NCBI RefSeq assembly: GCF_028823535.1
Contig: NZ_JAQIYM010000018.1
Span: 1 to 64,000 of the forward strand
Length of the DNA: 64,000 nt
Direction of reading: 5' to 3'
Origin: Pseudomonas serbica
Lineage (GTDB): Bacteria; Pseudomonadota; Gammaproteobacteria; Pseudomonadales; Pseudomonadaceae
A program made the translations under genes and the position numbers. This document shows positions 1-7,522 of the stretch, piece by piece; the first letter of the stretch is position 1, and each line of letters opens with the position of its first letter. The notes under the pieces are model-generated. The model was not told the origin of the DNA. It did no database searches and was given only the letters and a program-made list of their open reading frames with translations.

Positions 1-129
1 TGGTGGGGCAAGACCTTTGGTTCCTTTGGGGCGTTTGCCAAAGGGACTCGCCGTAAGGGCGAAACCCTAGGTGGCCGTTACCGCAGCAATGGATATGTAC
101 GCGGTCAACAAAACATAGGTCGGCTGTAA
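1..129 (+). CDS. C-terminal end of a short unidentified reading frame, cut by the window edge
   Basis: An open frame of 42 codons runs from the first base to a TAA at 127-129. It is rich in Gly, Arg and Lys and ends in GQQNIGRL. Its start lies outside the window. It runs straight into a REP palindrome. From memory, short Gly/Arg-rich frames like this recur in many copies in Pseudomonas genomes and are usually annotated as hypothetical. It may therefore be part of a repeated element rather than a true protein gene. No function is suggested. Confidence 0.3.
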   Translation, partial: WWGKTFGSFGAFAKGTRRKGETLGGRYRSNGYVRGQQNIGRL

Positions 130-130
130 G

Positions 131-161
131 GCCGCCTTCGCTGGCAAGCCAGCTCCTACAG
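131..161. repeat. Single REP palindrome (GCTGGCTTGCCAGC type)
   Basis: The core CGCTGGCAAGCCAGC is followed by TCCTACAG, as in the other REP elements of this window at 17191, 34825 and 50030. Here only one arm is present, with no inverted partner nearby. Confidence 0.75.
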
Positions 162-223
162 TAGATCGTGTATAGCCGCGATAAGGTAGGAACCCGAATA
201 TATTCAAAGCTCACCAAAACAAA

Positions 224-248
224 AATGCCCGGCCAAAAGCCGGGCATT
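224..248 (-). terminator. Rho-independent terminator of the NCS1 permease gene
   Basis: A perfect 10-bp stem, AATGCCCGGC / GCCGGGCATT, with a 5-nt loop lies just past the permease stop. Read on the minus strand it is followed by a T-rich run, as expected for an intrinsic terminator. Confidence 0.85.
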
Positions 249-266
249 CCAGACAAACAAAAACCA

Positions 267-1679
267 TCAATCGGTATAACCCAACCTCGAAGCCCTGCCC
301 TGCTCAGCCCGCCCACGGGTAGCCAGGCAATAGTAGAGCGGGCAAGTCACCACCAACCCCACCAGCCACGACAAATCCGCACCCTCGACCAGATTGGCAT
401 AAGGCCCGACATACAACGACGTATTGGCAAACGGCAACTGCACAATGATCCCGATGAAATACGCCACGATCGCATGCAGATTGAAGCGCCCATAAATCCC
501 GCCATCGGCACGGAAGATCGAGGCAATGTCATAGGACCCGCGCTTGATCACATAGAAGTCGATCAGGTTGATCGAAGCCCATGGCACCAGCACCAGCAGC
601 AACGCCAGGATCAGCCCGATGAACTGCGAGATGAAGTCCGCCGAGGCGCCCAGCGCCACCACACAGCAGCCCGCCAGCACCACCGTCGACAACACCACGC
701 GCACTTTGACGCTCGGCGTCCACTGGCTGGCGAAGGTCTGGATCGAGGTGATGATCGACAGCACAGCGCCATACAGATTCAAGGCGTTGTGGCTGATGAT
801 ATTGAGCAGGAACAGCACCATCAGGATCGGCCCCAGCCAGCCGGTGGATTGCTTCACCGCAGCCATTGCTTCAGTGCCTTGCGGGGTCGCCAGTACAGCC
901 ACCGCGCCGAAGGTGAAGGACAGGATAGTGCCCAGGGTGGCCCCCAGGTAGGTGGCCCAGAACGGCTTGGCGATGCCGATATCGGCCGGCAGGTAGCGCG
1001 AATAGTCCGACACGTAGGGCGAAAAGCTGATCTGCCAGATGATCCCCAGGGACACGGTGGCCAACCAGCCGGACAGGTTGAAACTGCCACGGGTGAAGAA
1101 GTCCGCCGGCAGGTCATGGGCGAAGATGTAGAGGAACCCGGCGAGCAAGGCACTGCCCATGACCCAGGTGCCGATGCGGTTGAGGGTATGGATGAAGCGG
1201 TAACCGATCACGCCGATCGCCGTGGCGCTCAGGGCGCCGATCAGGATGCTCGCCGGCACCGGCACCGAGGGGGCGATGCCGACGATCGACTTGCCCGCCA
1301 GCACGATGTTGGAGATGAAGAAGCCGACGTAGATCAGTGCGGCGAAAAACACGATCAGCAACGCGCCATAACGACCGAACTGACCCCGACTCTGGACCAT
1401 CTGCGGAATGCCCATCCGTGGCCCCTGGGCCGATGCCAGGGCGATCACCAGTCCACCGATCATGTGCCCGAGCGCAATCGCCAGCAGCCCCCACAACAGG
1501 TCGAGGTGGAACACCTGGACCACCATGGCACCGGTGACAATGGGCAGCGGCGCAATGTTGGTGCTGAACCATAGGGTGAAAAGATCGCGGGCCTTCCCGT
1601 GGCGCTCTGCGAGTGGAACGTAGTCGACCGTGTGATTCTCGATCAACGGGTCTTGCCGGGACATCTGGGACATATGCAT
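267..1679 (-). CDS. NCS1-family nucleobase:cation symporter (CodB/PucI-like permease)
   Basis: A polytopic membrane protein of about 470 residues with roughly 12 hydrophobic segments. The N-terminal pattern PLAERHGKARDLFTLWFSTN and the following QGPRMGIPQM motif are typical of cytosine/purine/allantoin permeases of the NCS1 family. It would import a purine-, pyrimidine- or hydantoin-like compound with H+ or Na+. Three in-frame ATGs lie at 1679, 1673 and 1664. A GAG six bases upstream favours 1679, but the choice is weak. It is divergent from the flavin reductase gene and its promoter region carries a TATTATGGTATTCCA copy. A second NCS1 permease lies at 4711-6072, so the locus has two related importers. 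The exact substrate cannot be read from the sequence. Confidence 0.9.
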   Translation of the reverse strand: MHMSQMSRQDPLIENHTVDYVPLAERHGKARDLFTLWFSTNIAPLPIVTGAMVVQVFHLDLLWGLLAIALGHMIGGLVIALASAQGPRMGIPQMVQSRGQFGRYGALLIVFFAALIYVGFFISNIVLAGKSIVGIAPSVPVPASILIGALSATAIGVIGYRFIHTLNRIGTWVMGSALLAGFLYIFAHDLPADFFTRGSFNLSGWLATVSLGIIWQISFSPYVSDYSRYLPADIGIAKPFWATYLGATLGTILSFTFGAVAVLATPQGTEAMAAVKQSTGWLGPILMVLFLLNIISHNALNLYGAVLSIITSIQTFASQWTPSVKVRVVLSTVVLAGCCVVALGASADFISQFIGLILALLLVLVPWASINLIDFYVIKRGSYDIASIFRADGGIYGRFNLHAIVAYFIGIIVQLPFANTSLYVGPYANLVEGADLSWLVGLVVTCPLYYCLATRGRAEQGRASRLGYTD

Positions 1680-1758
1680 GAACTCGAGTTTGTCTGTTCT
1701 TATCTTTGTATGAAGCCAAACCGGGGGCACTCTCTGGCCGCCCCTCAGATGCGCACCA

Positions 1759-1773
1759 TATTATGGTATTCCA
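1759..1773. promoter_or_regulatory. Candidate operator, copy 1 (TATTATGGTATTCCA)
   Basis: The right-hand 10 bases TGGTATTCCA form a near-perfect palindrome of the kind bound by GntR-family regulators. The 15-mer matches the copies at 1932 and 2519 at 13 or more positions. It lies about 80 bases upstream of the permease start. Confidence 0.6.
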
Positions 1774-1931
1774 ACATTTTCACAAGACTGATCCGGTCTT
1801 TGAATGCCCATCTGATCCGTCATCCTGCCCGACATGCTGCATTGATGAGCCGCTTAAAGCCCCGTAAACATTGCCTTTGCGACGATGACCCTACGTTTAT
1901 CGGTTCACCGAAAAAGACCTTGCAAACGATG

Positions 1932-1946
1932 TATTACGGTATACCA
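1932..1946. promoter_or_regulatory. Candidate operator, copy 2 (TATTACGGTATACCA)
   Basis: Second copy of the shared 15-mer, about 50 bases upstream of the flavin reductase ATG. Its core, CGGTATACCA, is a near-palindrome. Confidence 0.6.
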
Positions 1947-1995
1947 TCAGACCTACAAACACATAAAAACCACGTTCACTCCCGAGGACAGTCCA

Positions 1996-2481
1996 ATGAT
2001 CGATGCCGCCATCTACAAACAAGTCATGGGCTCGTTCCCGTCCGGTGTCTGCGTGATCACCACTCTCGATGACGACGGCCAGATCGTCGGCCTGACCGCC
2101 AGCGCCTTCAGCTCGCTGTCGATGGACCCGGCCCTGGTGCTGTTCTGCCCTAACTACAGCTCAGACTCCTACCCGGTCCTGATCAAGAACAAGCGCTTCG
2201 CCATTCACGTATTGTCCGGCGGCCAACAGAGCGAAGCCTATGCCTTCGCACGCAAGGGCAAGGACAAGGCGCAGGGCATCGAGTGGACGTTGAGCGAACG
2301 GGGCAATCCGATTCTGGCCAACGCCACGGCGGTCATCGAATGCGAGTTGTGGCGCGAATATGAAGGGGGCGATCACGCGATCATGGTCGGCGCGGTGAAG
2401 AACCTGATCGTGCCCCAGCAGAACGCCGGGCCGCTGGTGTATTGCCACGGCAAGATGGGCGCGCTGCCCGTTCTGGCATGA
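1996..2481 (+). CDS. Flavin reductase family protein (HpaC/RutF-like)
   Basis: About 161 residues forming one flavin reductase-like FMN-binding domain. Family features include the N-terminal FPSGVCVIT, the central LTASAFSSLSMDPALVLF and a later FAIHVLSGGQ. Such proteins use NAD(P)H to reduce FMN for a partner monooxygenase, which here is almost certainly the luciferase-like enzyme directly downstream. The ATG at 1996 is chosen because GAGGA stands at the right distance and the upstream extension has no homologous look. A copy of the cluster operator lies just upstream and another lies between this gene and the next. It resembles RutF in size and role, but orthology cannot be claimed by eye. 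Confidence 0.9.
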   Translation: MIDAAIYKQVMGSFPSGVCVITTLDDDGQIVGLTASAFSSLSMDPALVLFCPNYSSDSYPVLIKNKRFAIHVLSGGQQSEAYAFARKGKDKAQGIEWTLSERGNPILANATAVIECELWREYEGGDHAIMVGAVKNLIVPQQNAGPLVYCHGKMGALPVLA

Positions 2482-2518
2482 CACCTGCCAATAATCGAAA
2501 AATTTTGCAGCAGTTTCG

Positions 2519-2533
2519 TATTATGGTATACCA
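2519..2533. promoter_or_regulatory. Candidate operator, copy 3 (TATTATGGTATACCA)
   Basis: Third copy of the 15-mer, with a perfect TGGTATACCA palindrome. It lies in the 107-bp gap between the flavin reductase and the monooxygenase, about 55 bases before the latter's ATG. The monooxygenase may therefore have its own regulated promoter. Confidence 0.65.
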
Positions 2534-2588
2534 ATAATCAACAGCCCCGCAGTCGACGGGTCGACCACAAGAGATTCGAGGTAGCGTC

Positions 2589-3632
2589 ATGAAATTTTCC
2601 CTGTTCGTACACATGGAACGTTGGGACGAGAGCGTCAGCCACCGCCAGTTGTTCGAAGACTTGACCGAACTGACGCTGATGGCCGAGGCCGGTGGTTTCA
2701 GCACCGTATGGATCGGTGAACACCACGCCATGGAATACACCATTTCGCCAAGCCCGATGCCGTTGCTGGCCTACCTGGCCGGCAAGACCACCACCATCCA
2801 CCTGGGCGCCGGCACCATCATCGCGCCATTCTGGCACCCCATCCGGGTCGCCGGTGAATGTGCCCTGCTGGACGTCATCAGCAACGGGCGCATGGAAGTG
2901 GGTCTGGCCCGTGGCGCTTACCAGGTTGAATTCGACCGCATGGCCGGCGGCATGCCAGCCTCCAGCGGCGGCCAGGCACTGCGGGAGATGGTCCCGGTGG
3001 TGCGTGCCCTGTGGCAAGGCGACTATGCCCATGATGGCGATATCTGGAAATTCCCGACGTCCACCAGCGTACCCAAGCCGATCCAGAAGCCGAACCCGCC
3101 GATGTGGATCGCTGCCCGTGACCCGGACTCGCACAACTTCGCCGTCGCCAATGGCTGCAACGTGATGGTCACACCGCTGATGAAAGGCGACGAAGAAGTC
3201 CTCGACCTGAAGAACAAGTTCCAGACCGCCCTGGACAACAATCCGGACGTGCCGCGCCCGCAACTGATGGTGCTGCGTCATACCCACGTGCACTCGGCCG
3301 ACAATCCCGAAGGCTGGAAAGTCGGGGCCAAGGCGATCGCCAAGTTCTACCGCACCTTCGATGCCTGGTTCGGCAACAAGGAAACCCCGGTCAACGGCTT
3401 CCTGGCACCGAGCCCGGAAGAGAAATTCGCCGGCCGTCCGGAGTTCGAACTGGAGAGTCTGCACAAGACCGCCATGATCGGCACCCCGGAAGAAATCATC
3501 CCGCGCATAAAGTACTATCAGGAACTGGGCGTCGACGAGTTCAGCTTCTGGTGCGACAACAGCCTGCCGCACGCCGAGAAGAAAAAGTCCCTGGAGCTGT
3601 TTATCAAGCACGTGGTCCCGGCGTTCCGCTGA
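2589..3632 (+). CDS. LLM-class flavin-dependent monooxygenase (RutA-like context)
   Basis: A 347-residue bacterial luciferase-like TIM-barrel protein. Visible family features are WIGEHH near residue 40, the LGAGTIIAPFWHPIRVA stretch, GRMEVGLARGAYQVEF and NPPMWIAARDP. These proteins take reduced FMN from a separate reductase and O2, and oxygenate C-N or C-S substrates. The flavin reductase upstream supplies the second component. With a cysteine hydrolase and two NCS1 permeases alongside, the likely job is oxidative opening of a nitrogen heterocycle, as RutA does with uracil. The sequence does not look like a close RutA copy. GAGGTAGCGTC gives a good ribosome-binding site. Confidence 0.88.
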   Translation: MKFSLFVHMERWDESVSHRQLFEDLTELTLMAEAGGFSTVWIGEHHAMEYTISPSPMPLLAYLAGKTTTIHLGAGTIIAPFWHPIRVAGECALLDVISNGRMEVGLARGAYQVEFDRMAGGMPASSGGQALREMVPVVRALWQGDYAHDGDIWKFPTSTSVPKPIQKPNPPMWIAARDPDSHNFAVANGCNVMVTPLMKGDEEVLDLKNKFQTALDNNPDVPRPQLMVLRHTHVHSADNPEGWKVGAKAIAKFYRTFDAWFGNKETPVNGFLAPSPEEKFAGRPEFELESLHKTAMIGTPEEIIPRIKYYQELGVDEFSFWCDNSLPHAEKKKSLELFIKHVVPAFR

Positions 3633-3646
3633 TTACCCCTTCCCCT

Positions 3647-3735
3647 GTGGGAGCGAGCCTGCTCGCGATTGCGCACTGACAGTCGAAATTGATATGCCTG
3701 CCACGCCGGTTTCGCGAGCAGGCTCGCTCCCACAA
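3647..3735. repeat. REPIN: inverted pair of GGGAGCGAGCCTGCTCGCGA-type REPs
   Basis: TGTGGGAGCGAGCCTGCTCG at the left and its reverse complement at the right enclose about 45 bases of less conserved sequence. The same doublet type occurs at 35984 and, in reverse order, at 54672. Confidence 0.85.
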
Positions 3736-3766
3736 GGATTGATGTCTGATGTGTAGGCCGATTCCC

Positions 3767-3919
3767 ATGTCCAATGGTCGTCTCCAATCACTCGCCCTTC
3801 CCTCCAGCGCTGCGCGGGCTTACCTGCGCGGCGGTTGGACGTCTTCGCACCTGCATTTCAAGCGCCTGCGCGCCAGCGTTACCGCCAAGCAGAACGGCTT
3901 CTGGCAAATAGTTCACTGA
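3767..3919 (+). CDS. Possible 50-residue Pseudomonas-type orphan frame
   Basis: ATG at 3767 to TGA at 3917-3919. The product starts MSNGRLQSLALPSSAARAYL and ends NGFWQIVH. It has no clear ribosome-binding site and sits next to a REPIN. I suspect it is part of a repeated non-coding element whose frame happens to stay open, but I cannot prove it. Confidence 0.25.
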   Translation: MSNGRLQSLALPSSAARAYLRGGWTSSHLHFKRLRASVTAKQNGFWQIVH

Positions 3920-4027
3920 GCCCACCCGAACAGGAATCCACGCAGTCGAACGTCAGGCGATAGCCTCACGCTTGCGCTGCATTGCGCTTCGGGACGCACC
4001 AGCGTCCGGCCATGATCAGGTTTGCTC

Positions 4028-4705
4028 ATGAACAATAAAAACGCACTGTTGATCATCGACATGCAACAGGAGGACGGTTTCGTCCTCGAACACTTCGACG
4101 CAGTGGTCAGCAACACCGCGTCGCTGCTCGAAACCGCCCGCCAGCAGCGGGTGCCGATCATCTACACCCGTCATGTCAATCAAGCCGATGGCAACGACCT
4201 GCCGCGCGGCGAACCCCTCGCACCCGATGGCGGTCCCAGCGGTTATCGCGCCGGCACCCGCCAGGTGCAGATCATCGAAAGTCTCGCCCCGCGACCGGAT
4301 GAAACGATTGTCGATAAAGGCCGCTACAGTGCCTTCCACCGAACCGACCTGGATGCCCGGCTCAAGGCGATGGGCGTCGAAACGCTGATCCTTTGCGGCG
4401 TGCTCACCGATGTCTGCGTGCTGACCACGGTGTTCGATGCCTTCGCCCTGGGTTATCACATTCGCCTGGTCAGCGACGCCTGCACCACGACCACCCTGGC
4501 CGGTCACTACTCGGCCCTGTTGATCATGGCCAACTGGGTCTATTCCCTGGAAATCCTCACCTGCTGCGAATGCCAACGCGCCCTGGAAAACCGCGACTAC
4601 CTGAGCCTGAACCCCAAGCACCCGGACCTGTTCGCCCACCAGCCCCATGAGCTGCCAGGCACCATTGCCCGTCTGCAAACCCAACTCGTCCGGACTCAGG
4701 AGTAA
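4028..4705 (+). CDS. Isochorismatase-family cysteine hydrolase (RutB-like)
   Basis: A 225-residue protein of the isochorismatase-like fold. The Asp-Lys-Cys triad is visible: Asp in LLIIDMQ near residue 11, Lys in VDKGRYSAF, and Cys in GVLTDVCV. Family members hydrolyse amides, ureides or enol ethers. RutB, biuret hydrolase and N-carbamoylsarcosine amidase belong here. In this cluster it most likely cleaves the ring-opened product of the upstream monooxygenase. The ATG at 4028 follows CAGG at about seven bases; an in-frame TTG six bases earlier is less likely. The stop at 4703-4705 touches the ribosome-binding site of the next permease gene, so the two are cotranscribed. The double Cys in ILTCCEC near the C-terminal end is unusual. 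Confidence 0.88.
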   Translation: MNNKNALLIIDMQQEDGFVLEHFDAVVSNTASLLETARQQRVPIIYTRHVNQADGNDLPRGEPLAPDGGPSGYRAGTRQVQIIESLAPRPDETIVDKGRYSAFHRTDLDARLKAMGVETLILCGVLTDVCVLTTVFDAFALGYHIRLVSDACTTTTLAGHYSALLIMANWVYSLEILTCCECQRALENRDYLSLNPKHPDLFAHQPHELPGTIARLQTQLVRTQE

Positions 4706-4710
4706 TCGCC

Positions 4711-6072
4711 ATGCAAGTCGAAAAAAGAAGCATAGATTTCATCCCCGAAGCCGAACGCCATGGCCGCCCGGGGTCGCTGTTCTTCATCTGGTTCGGCGCC
4801 AACATGAACATCACCACCATCGCCTCCGGCGTACTGCCGGTGGTGATGGGGCTCAACCTGTTCTGGAGCGCCCTGGCAATCATCGTCGGCTCGTTGCTGG
4901 GGGCGATTTTCATGGCCTCCCACTCCGCCCAGGGGCCGAAACTGGGCATTCCGCAGATGATCCAGAGCCGCGCGCAGTTCGGCGTGCTCGGGGCGGTGTT
5001 GCCGCTGCTGTTCGTGATGCTGATCTACCTGGGGTTCTTCGTCAGCAATACCCTGCTGGCGGCCCAGGCGCTGGAGTCGGTCAGCCCGCTGCCGGCCAGC
5101 GGCAACATCTACCTGATCGGCGCCCTGTGTTTCGTGGTGGCGCTGTATGGCTACCGGCTGATTCACCGCTTGCAGAAGTTGCTGTCGATTCTCTCGCTGC
5201 TGGTGTTCGCCGCCGCCACGCTGTTCGCCCTGCAACTGTCGATCCCGGCCGAGCAATGGCTGCCGACGGGGTTCTCGCTGTCGAAGTTCCTGGTGGCGGT
5301 CAGCATTGCCGTGACCTGGCAGCTGTCCTATGCGCCCTATGTCGCCGACTATTCGCGCTATCTGCCGAGCCAAACGTCAACCGCACAGGTGTTCTGGTAC
5401 AGCTACGCCGGCACGGTCAGCGGCGGCGCATGGATGATGATTCTGGGAGCGATCCTGAGCGTCGGCATCGGCGATTTTTCCAGCAACGTCGGCGGCCATG
5501 TCGCAGGTCTGTTCGGCAGCGGCGCGATCCTGCTGTTCGCCTTCATCGTCTATGGCCAGGTGTCGATCAACGTGTTCAACCTGTACGGGGCGTTCATGTC
5601 GACCATCACCGTGATCGAACCCTTCGCCCGCATCAAGGTGACGCCACGGGTACGCGGCCTGTTCATGCTGGTGATCAGCGTGGTAGCGACCGGCCTGTGC
5701 ACCATCAGTCAGGACGACTTCATCACCTTCTTCCTCAACTTCATTTTCTTCATGAGCTACTTCCTGATCCCCTGGACGGCGATCAACCTGGTGGACTTCT
5801 ATTGCCTGCGCAAAGGTGAATACCGGATCGAGGACATCTTCGACCTCAACGGCATCTATGGCCGGTTCAACTGGATCGCCTGCGGCAGCTTCGTCCTGGC
5901 GATTGCCCTGGAGATCCCGTTCATGAACACCACGCTCTATGTCGGCCCGGTGGCCACGGCGCTCGAAGGTGTCGACCTGGCCTGGCTGGTGGGCTTGCTG
6001 GTGCCGGCCCTGAGTTACTACTGGTTGATGAAGTTGGGCAAGCGCGGCGAACGAGTCGCTGGACTGTCCTGA
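4711..6072 (+). CDS. NCS1-family nucleobase:cation symporter (second permease)
   Basis: A 453-residue polytopic membrane protein of the purine-cytosine permease type. It shares the family's N-terminal EAERHGRPGSLFFIWFGAN and QGPKLGIPQMIQSRAQFG motifs with the permease at 267-1679, and is clearly its paralogue. CAGGAG lies eight bases before the ATG. It is the last gene of the plus-strand part of the Rut-like cluster, coupled to the cysteine hydrolase. Two paralogous importers in one cluster could serve two related substrates, or uptake and exchange of an intermediate. Confidence 0.9.
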   Translation: MQVEKRSIDFIPEAERHGRPGSLFFIWFGANMNITTIASGVLPVVMGLNLFWSALAIIVGSLLGAIFMASHSAQGPKLGIPQMIQSRAQFGVLGAVLPLLFVMLIYLGFFVSNTLLAAQALESVSPLPASGNIYLIGALCFVVALYGYRLIHRLQKLLSILSLLVFAAATLFALQLSIPAEQWLPTGFSLSKFLVAVSIAVTWQLSYAPYVADYSRYLPSQTSTAQVFWYSYAGTVSGGAWMMILGAILSVGIGDFSSNVGGHVAGLFGSGAILLFAFIVYGQVSINVFNLYGAFMSTITVIEPFARIKVTPRVRGLFMLVISVVATGLCTISQDDFITFFLNFIFFMSYFLIPWTAINLVDFYCLRKGEYRIEDIFDLNGIYGRFNWIACGSFVLAIALEIPFMNTTLYVGPVATALEGVDLAWLVGLLVPALSYYWLMKLGKRGERVAGLS

Positions 6073-6100
6073 GCCATCACTGGAGAGCCCAACGCCGGAC

Positions 6101-6850
6101 TCAATGCCCGGCGTTGCGCTCGAAAATGGCCCCCTCGATGCCCAGCACTTCTCGGGTATCGGCATAGATCCCCACCCCCTTCTCCCAGACGTGCTTGATC
6201 GAATGATCGGCGCAGCGAATCCGGTAGTTGAGTTCGAACGGCTCGCGCCGGGACAGGGCATATTGCACTTCGCGCCAGACATAATCGGCGTCTTGCGCCA
6301 GGATCAGGCTGTTGTAGGTGAACTCGTGATTGTCCACCAGCCGCTCCGCTGGATAGCCGGTCAGTTGCAGGCATCCGGCGCTGACAAACTCCATGGTCCA
6401 GTCCCGGTTGTTGCGGCCGCGATAGATCAGCCCCGGCATGCTGTCGAGCAGGCTCGTGCAACTGCGCTGGCTGGCCAGCAAGGCAATCTCGCGCCGCTTG
6501 TGCACGGTGATGTCCCCCGCCACCAGGTAGAACCCCTGGTCACCGCGCTTGAGGCTGACCTCGAACCAGCGCAACTCCCCCGACGGGTGGACAAAACGCA
6601 GGCGCTGGTTGAACGAGGTCTCGGGCCGCCGCCGTAATTCATGCAACGCCTGGCGCCACATCGAACGGTCTTCGTGGTGCACATGGTCAATCAGGTAACG
6701 CTCGCCCTGGGGTCGATCCATCAGCTCGACCCATGCCAGGTTGAAGTGAACAATGCGGCCGTCGTCGGCCAGTTCAAGTAACGCCGCCGGAAAGTGATCC
6801 ATCCGCTGCACAGGCGCTGCCGGGAGGGTTGCCTCTGGATGATCGATCAT
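6101..6850 (-). CDS. Double PAS-domain protein without output domain
   Basis: 249 residues that read as two PAS domains, about 15-130 and 135-245. The first ends in the PAC-like LRWFEVSLKRGDQGFYLVAGDI and the second contains MEFVSAGCLQLTGYPAERLV. No kinase, GGDEF, EAL or DNA-binding module follows. Its ATG immediately follows the TAG of the response-regulator gene (TAGATG), so it is translationally coupled and the last gene of a kinase-regulator-PAS operon. It may be a cytoplasmic accessory sensor that passes a ligand or redox signal to the soluble kinase. That role is inference from gene order. Confidence 0.8.
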   Translation of the reverse strand: MIDHPEATLPAAPVQRMDHFPAALLELADDGRIVHFNLAWVELMDRPQGERYLIDHVHHEDRSMWRQALHELRRRPETSFNQRLRFVHPSGELRWFEVSLKRGDQGFYLVAGDITVHKRREIALLASQRSCTSLLDSMPGLIYRGRNNRDWTMEFVSAGCLQLTGYPAERLVDNHEFTYNSLILAQDADYVWREVQYALSRREPFELNYRIRCADHSIKHVWEKGVGIYADTREVLGIEGAIFERNAGH

Positions 6851-7522
6851 CTAATGCCGCTCCTCGTGTCTCACCGATGCGCCGTTATGCACCCAGGCCG
6901 CCAGTTCCAGGCGCGAGTGCAGACTGAGCTTCTGCAAGAGATTCTTCACATAGATCTTAACCGTGCCGTCGCTGATCCCCAGTTCCCGGCCGATCTGCTT
7001 ATTGCTCATGCCGGCGGCGATCAGGGCCAGCGTCTGGCCTTCGCGTTCGGTCAGGTTGCGGGTGTCGGCCTGATCGAGATCGTGCCCGGGCCGAGGCGTC
7101 GGCGCGTCCTGGTCGGCCAGCAAGGCAATCAGGCTCGAATCCAGGACAATCGCGCCGCGGTTGCAATTGCGCATGTAGTCCAGCAGTGCATCGGGCTCGG
7201 TTTCCTTGAGCACATAACCGCTGGCCCCCAGGCGCAGGGCCATCAGCAGTTCGGCGCGATCCATCGACGCGGTGAGCACTACCACCTGACAGTCGAGGCG
7301 CAACTGGCGCAGCTCATCGAGGACCTGCAAGCCGCTCAGGCCGGGCATGTGCAGGTCAAGCAGGACCTGTTGCGGCGCCAGGCTCACGGCCAGGTTGATG
7401 CCTTCGCGGCCACTGGCGGCCTGCCCCACCACTTCAAAGTCGTCGCTGGTACTGAACAGCTGGGCCAGGCCCTTGCGAAACAATGGGTGATCATCGATCA
7501 GTAACAAGGTCGTGCAATCCAT
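6851..7522 (-). CDS. NarL/LuxR-family response regulator
   Basis: About 223 residues. The receiver domain (1-120) shows the acidic pair in LLIDDHPLF, phospho-acceptor Asp56 in LLDLHMPG, and the conserved Lys in YVLKETEP. A LuxR-type helix-turn-helix follows, with LTEREGQTLALIAAGMSNKQ and ISDGTVKIYVKNLLQKL. The start at 7522 has GAGGGGAG upstream; a longer frame to 7618 lies inside the kinase gene and is not used. It overlaps the kinase reading frame by about 32 bases, so the pair is tightly coupled. It is the obvious partner of that kinase. Its nearest candidate target is the divergent dmm operon. Confidence 0.92.
   Translation of the reverse strand: MDCTTLLLIDDHPLFRKGLAQLFSTSDDFEVVGQAASGREGINLAVSLAPQQVLLDLHMPGLSGLQVLDELRQLRLDCQVVVLTASMDRAELLMALRLGASGYVLKETEPDALLDYMRNCNRGAIVLDSSLIALLADQDAPTPRPGHDLDQADTRNLTEREGQTLALIAAGMSNKQIGRELGISDGTVKIYVKNLLQKLSLHSRLELAAWVHNGASVRHEERH

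Larger units (their letters stand above)
1680..1995. promoter_or_regulatory. Divergent promoter region of the Rut-like cluster
   Basis: This 316-bp interval has no convincing gene. It separates the left permease from the flavin reductase and holds two copies of the 15-bp candidate operator, at 1759-1773 and 1932-1946. Apart from these and the GAGGA ribosome-binding site at 1984-1988, I see no further structure. Confidence 0.6.
3633..4027. other. Intergenic stretch with a REPIN and a 50-codon frame
   Basis: The 395 bases between the monooxygenase and the cysteine hydrolase hold a REP doublet at 3647-3735 and a short frame at 3767-3919. No copy of the cluster operator is present, so the hydrolase-permease pair may be read from a separate promoter or by read-through past the REPIN. 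Confidence 0.5.

Noticed and set aside
168..1574. 468-codon plus-strand open frame
   Set aside because: It is antisense to the NCS1 permease and rich in His, Gln and Arg, the usual signature of a shadow frame in GC-rich DNA.
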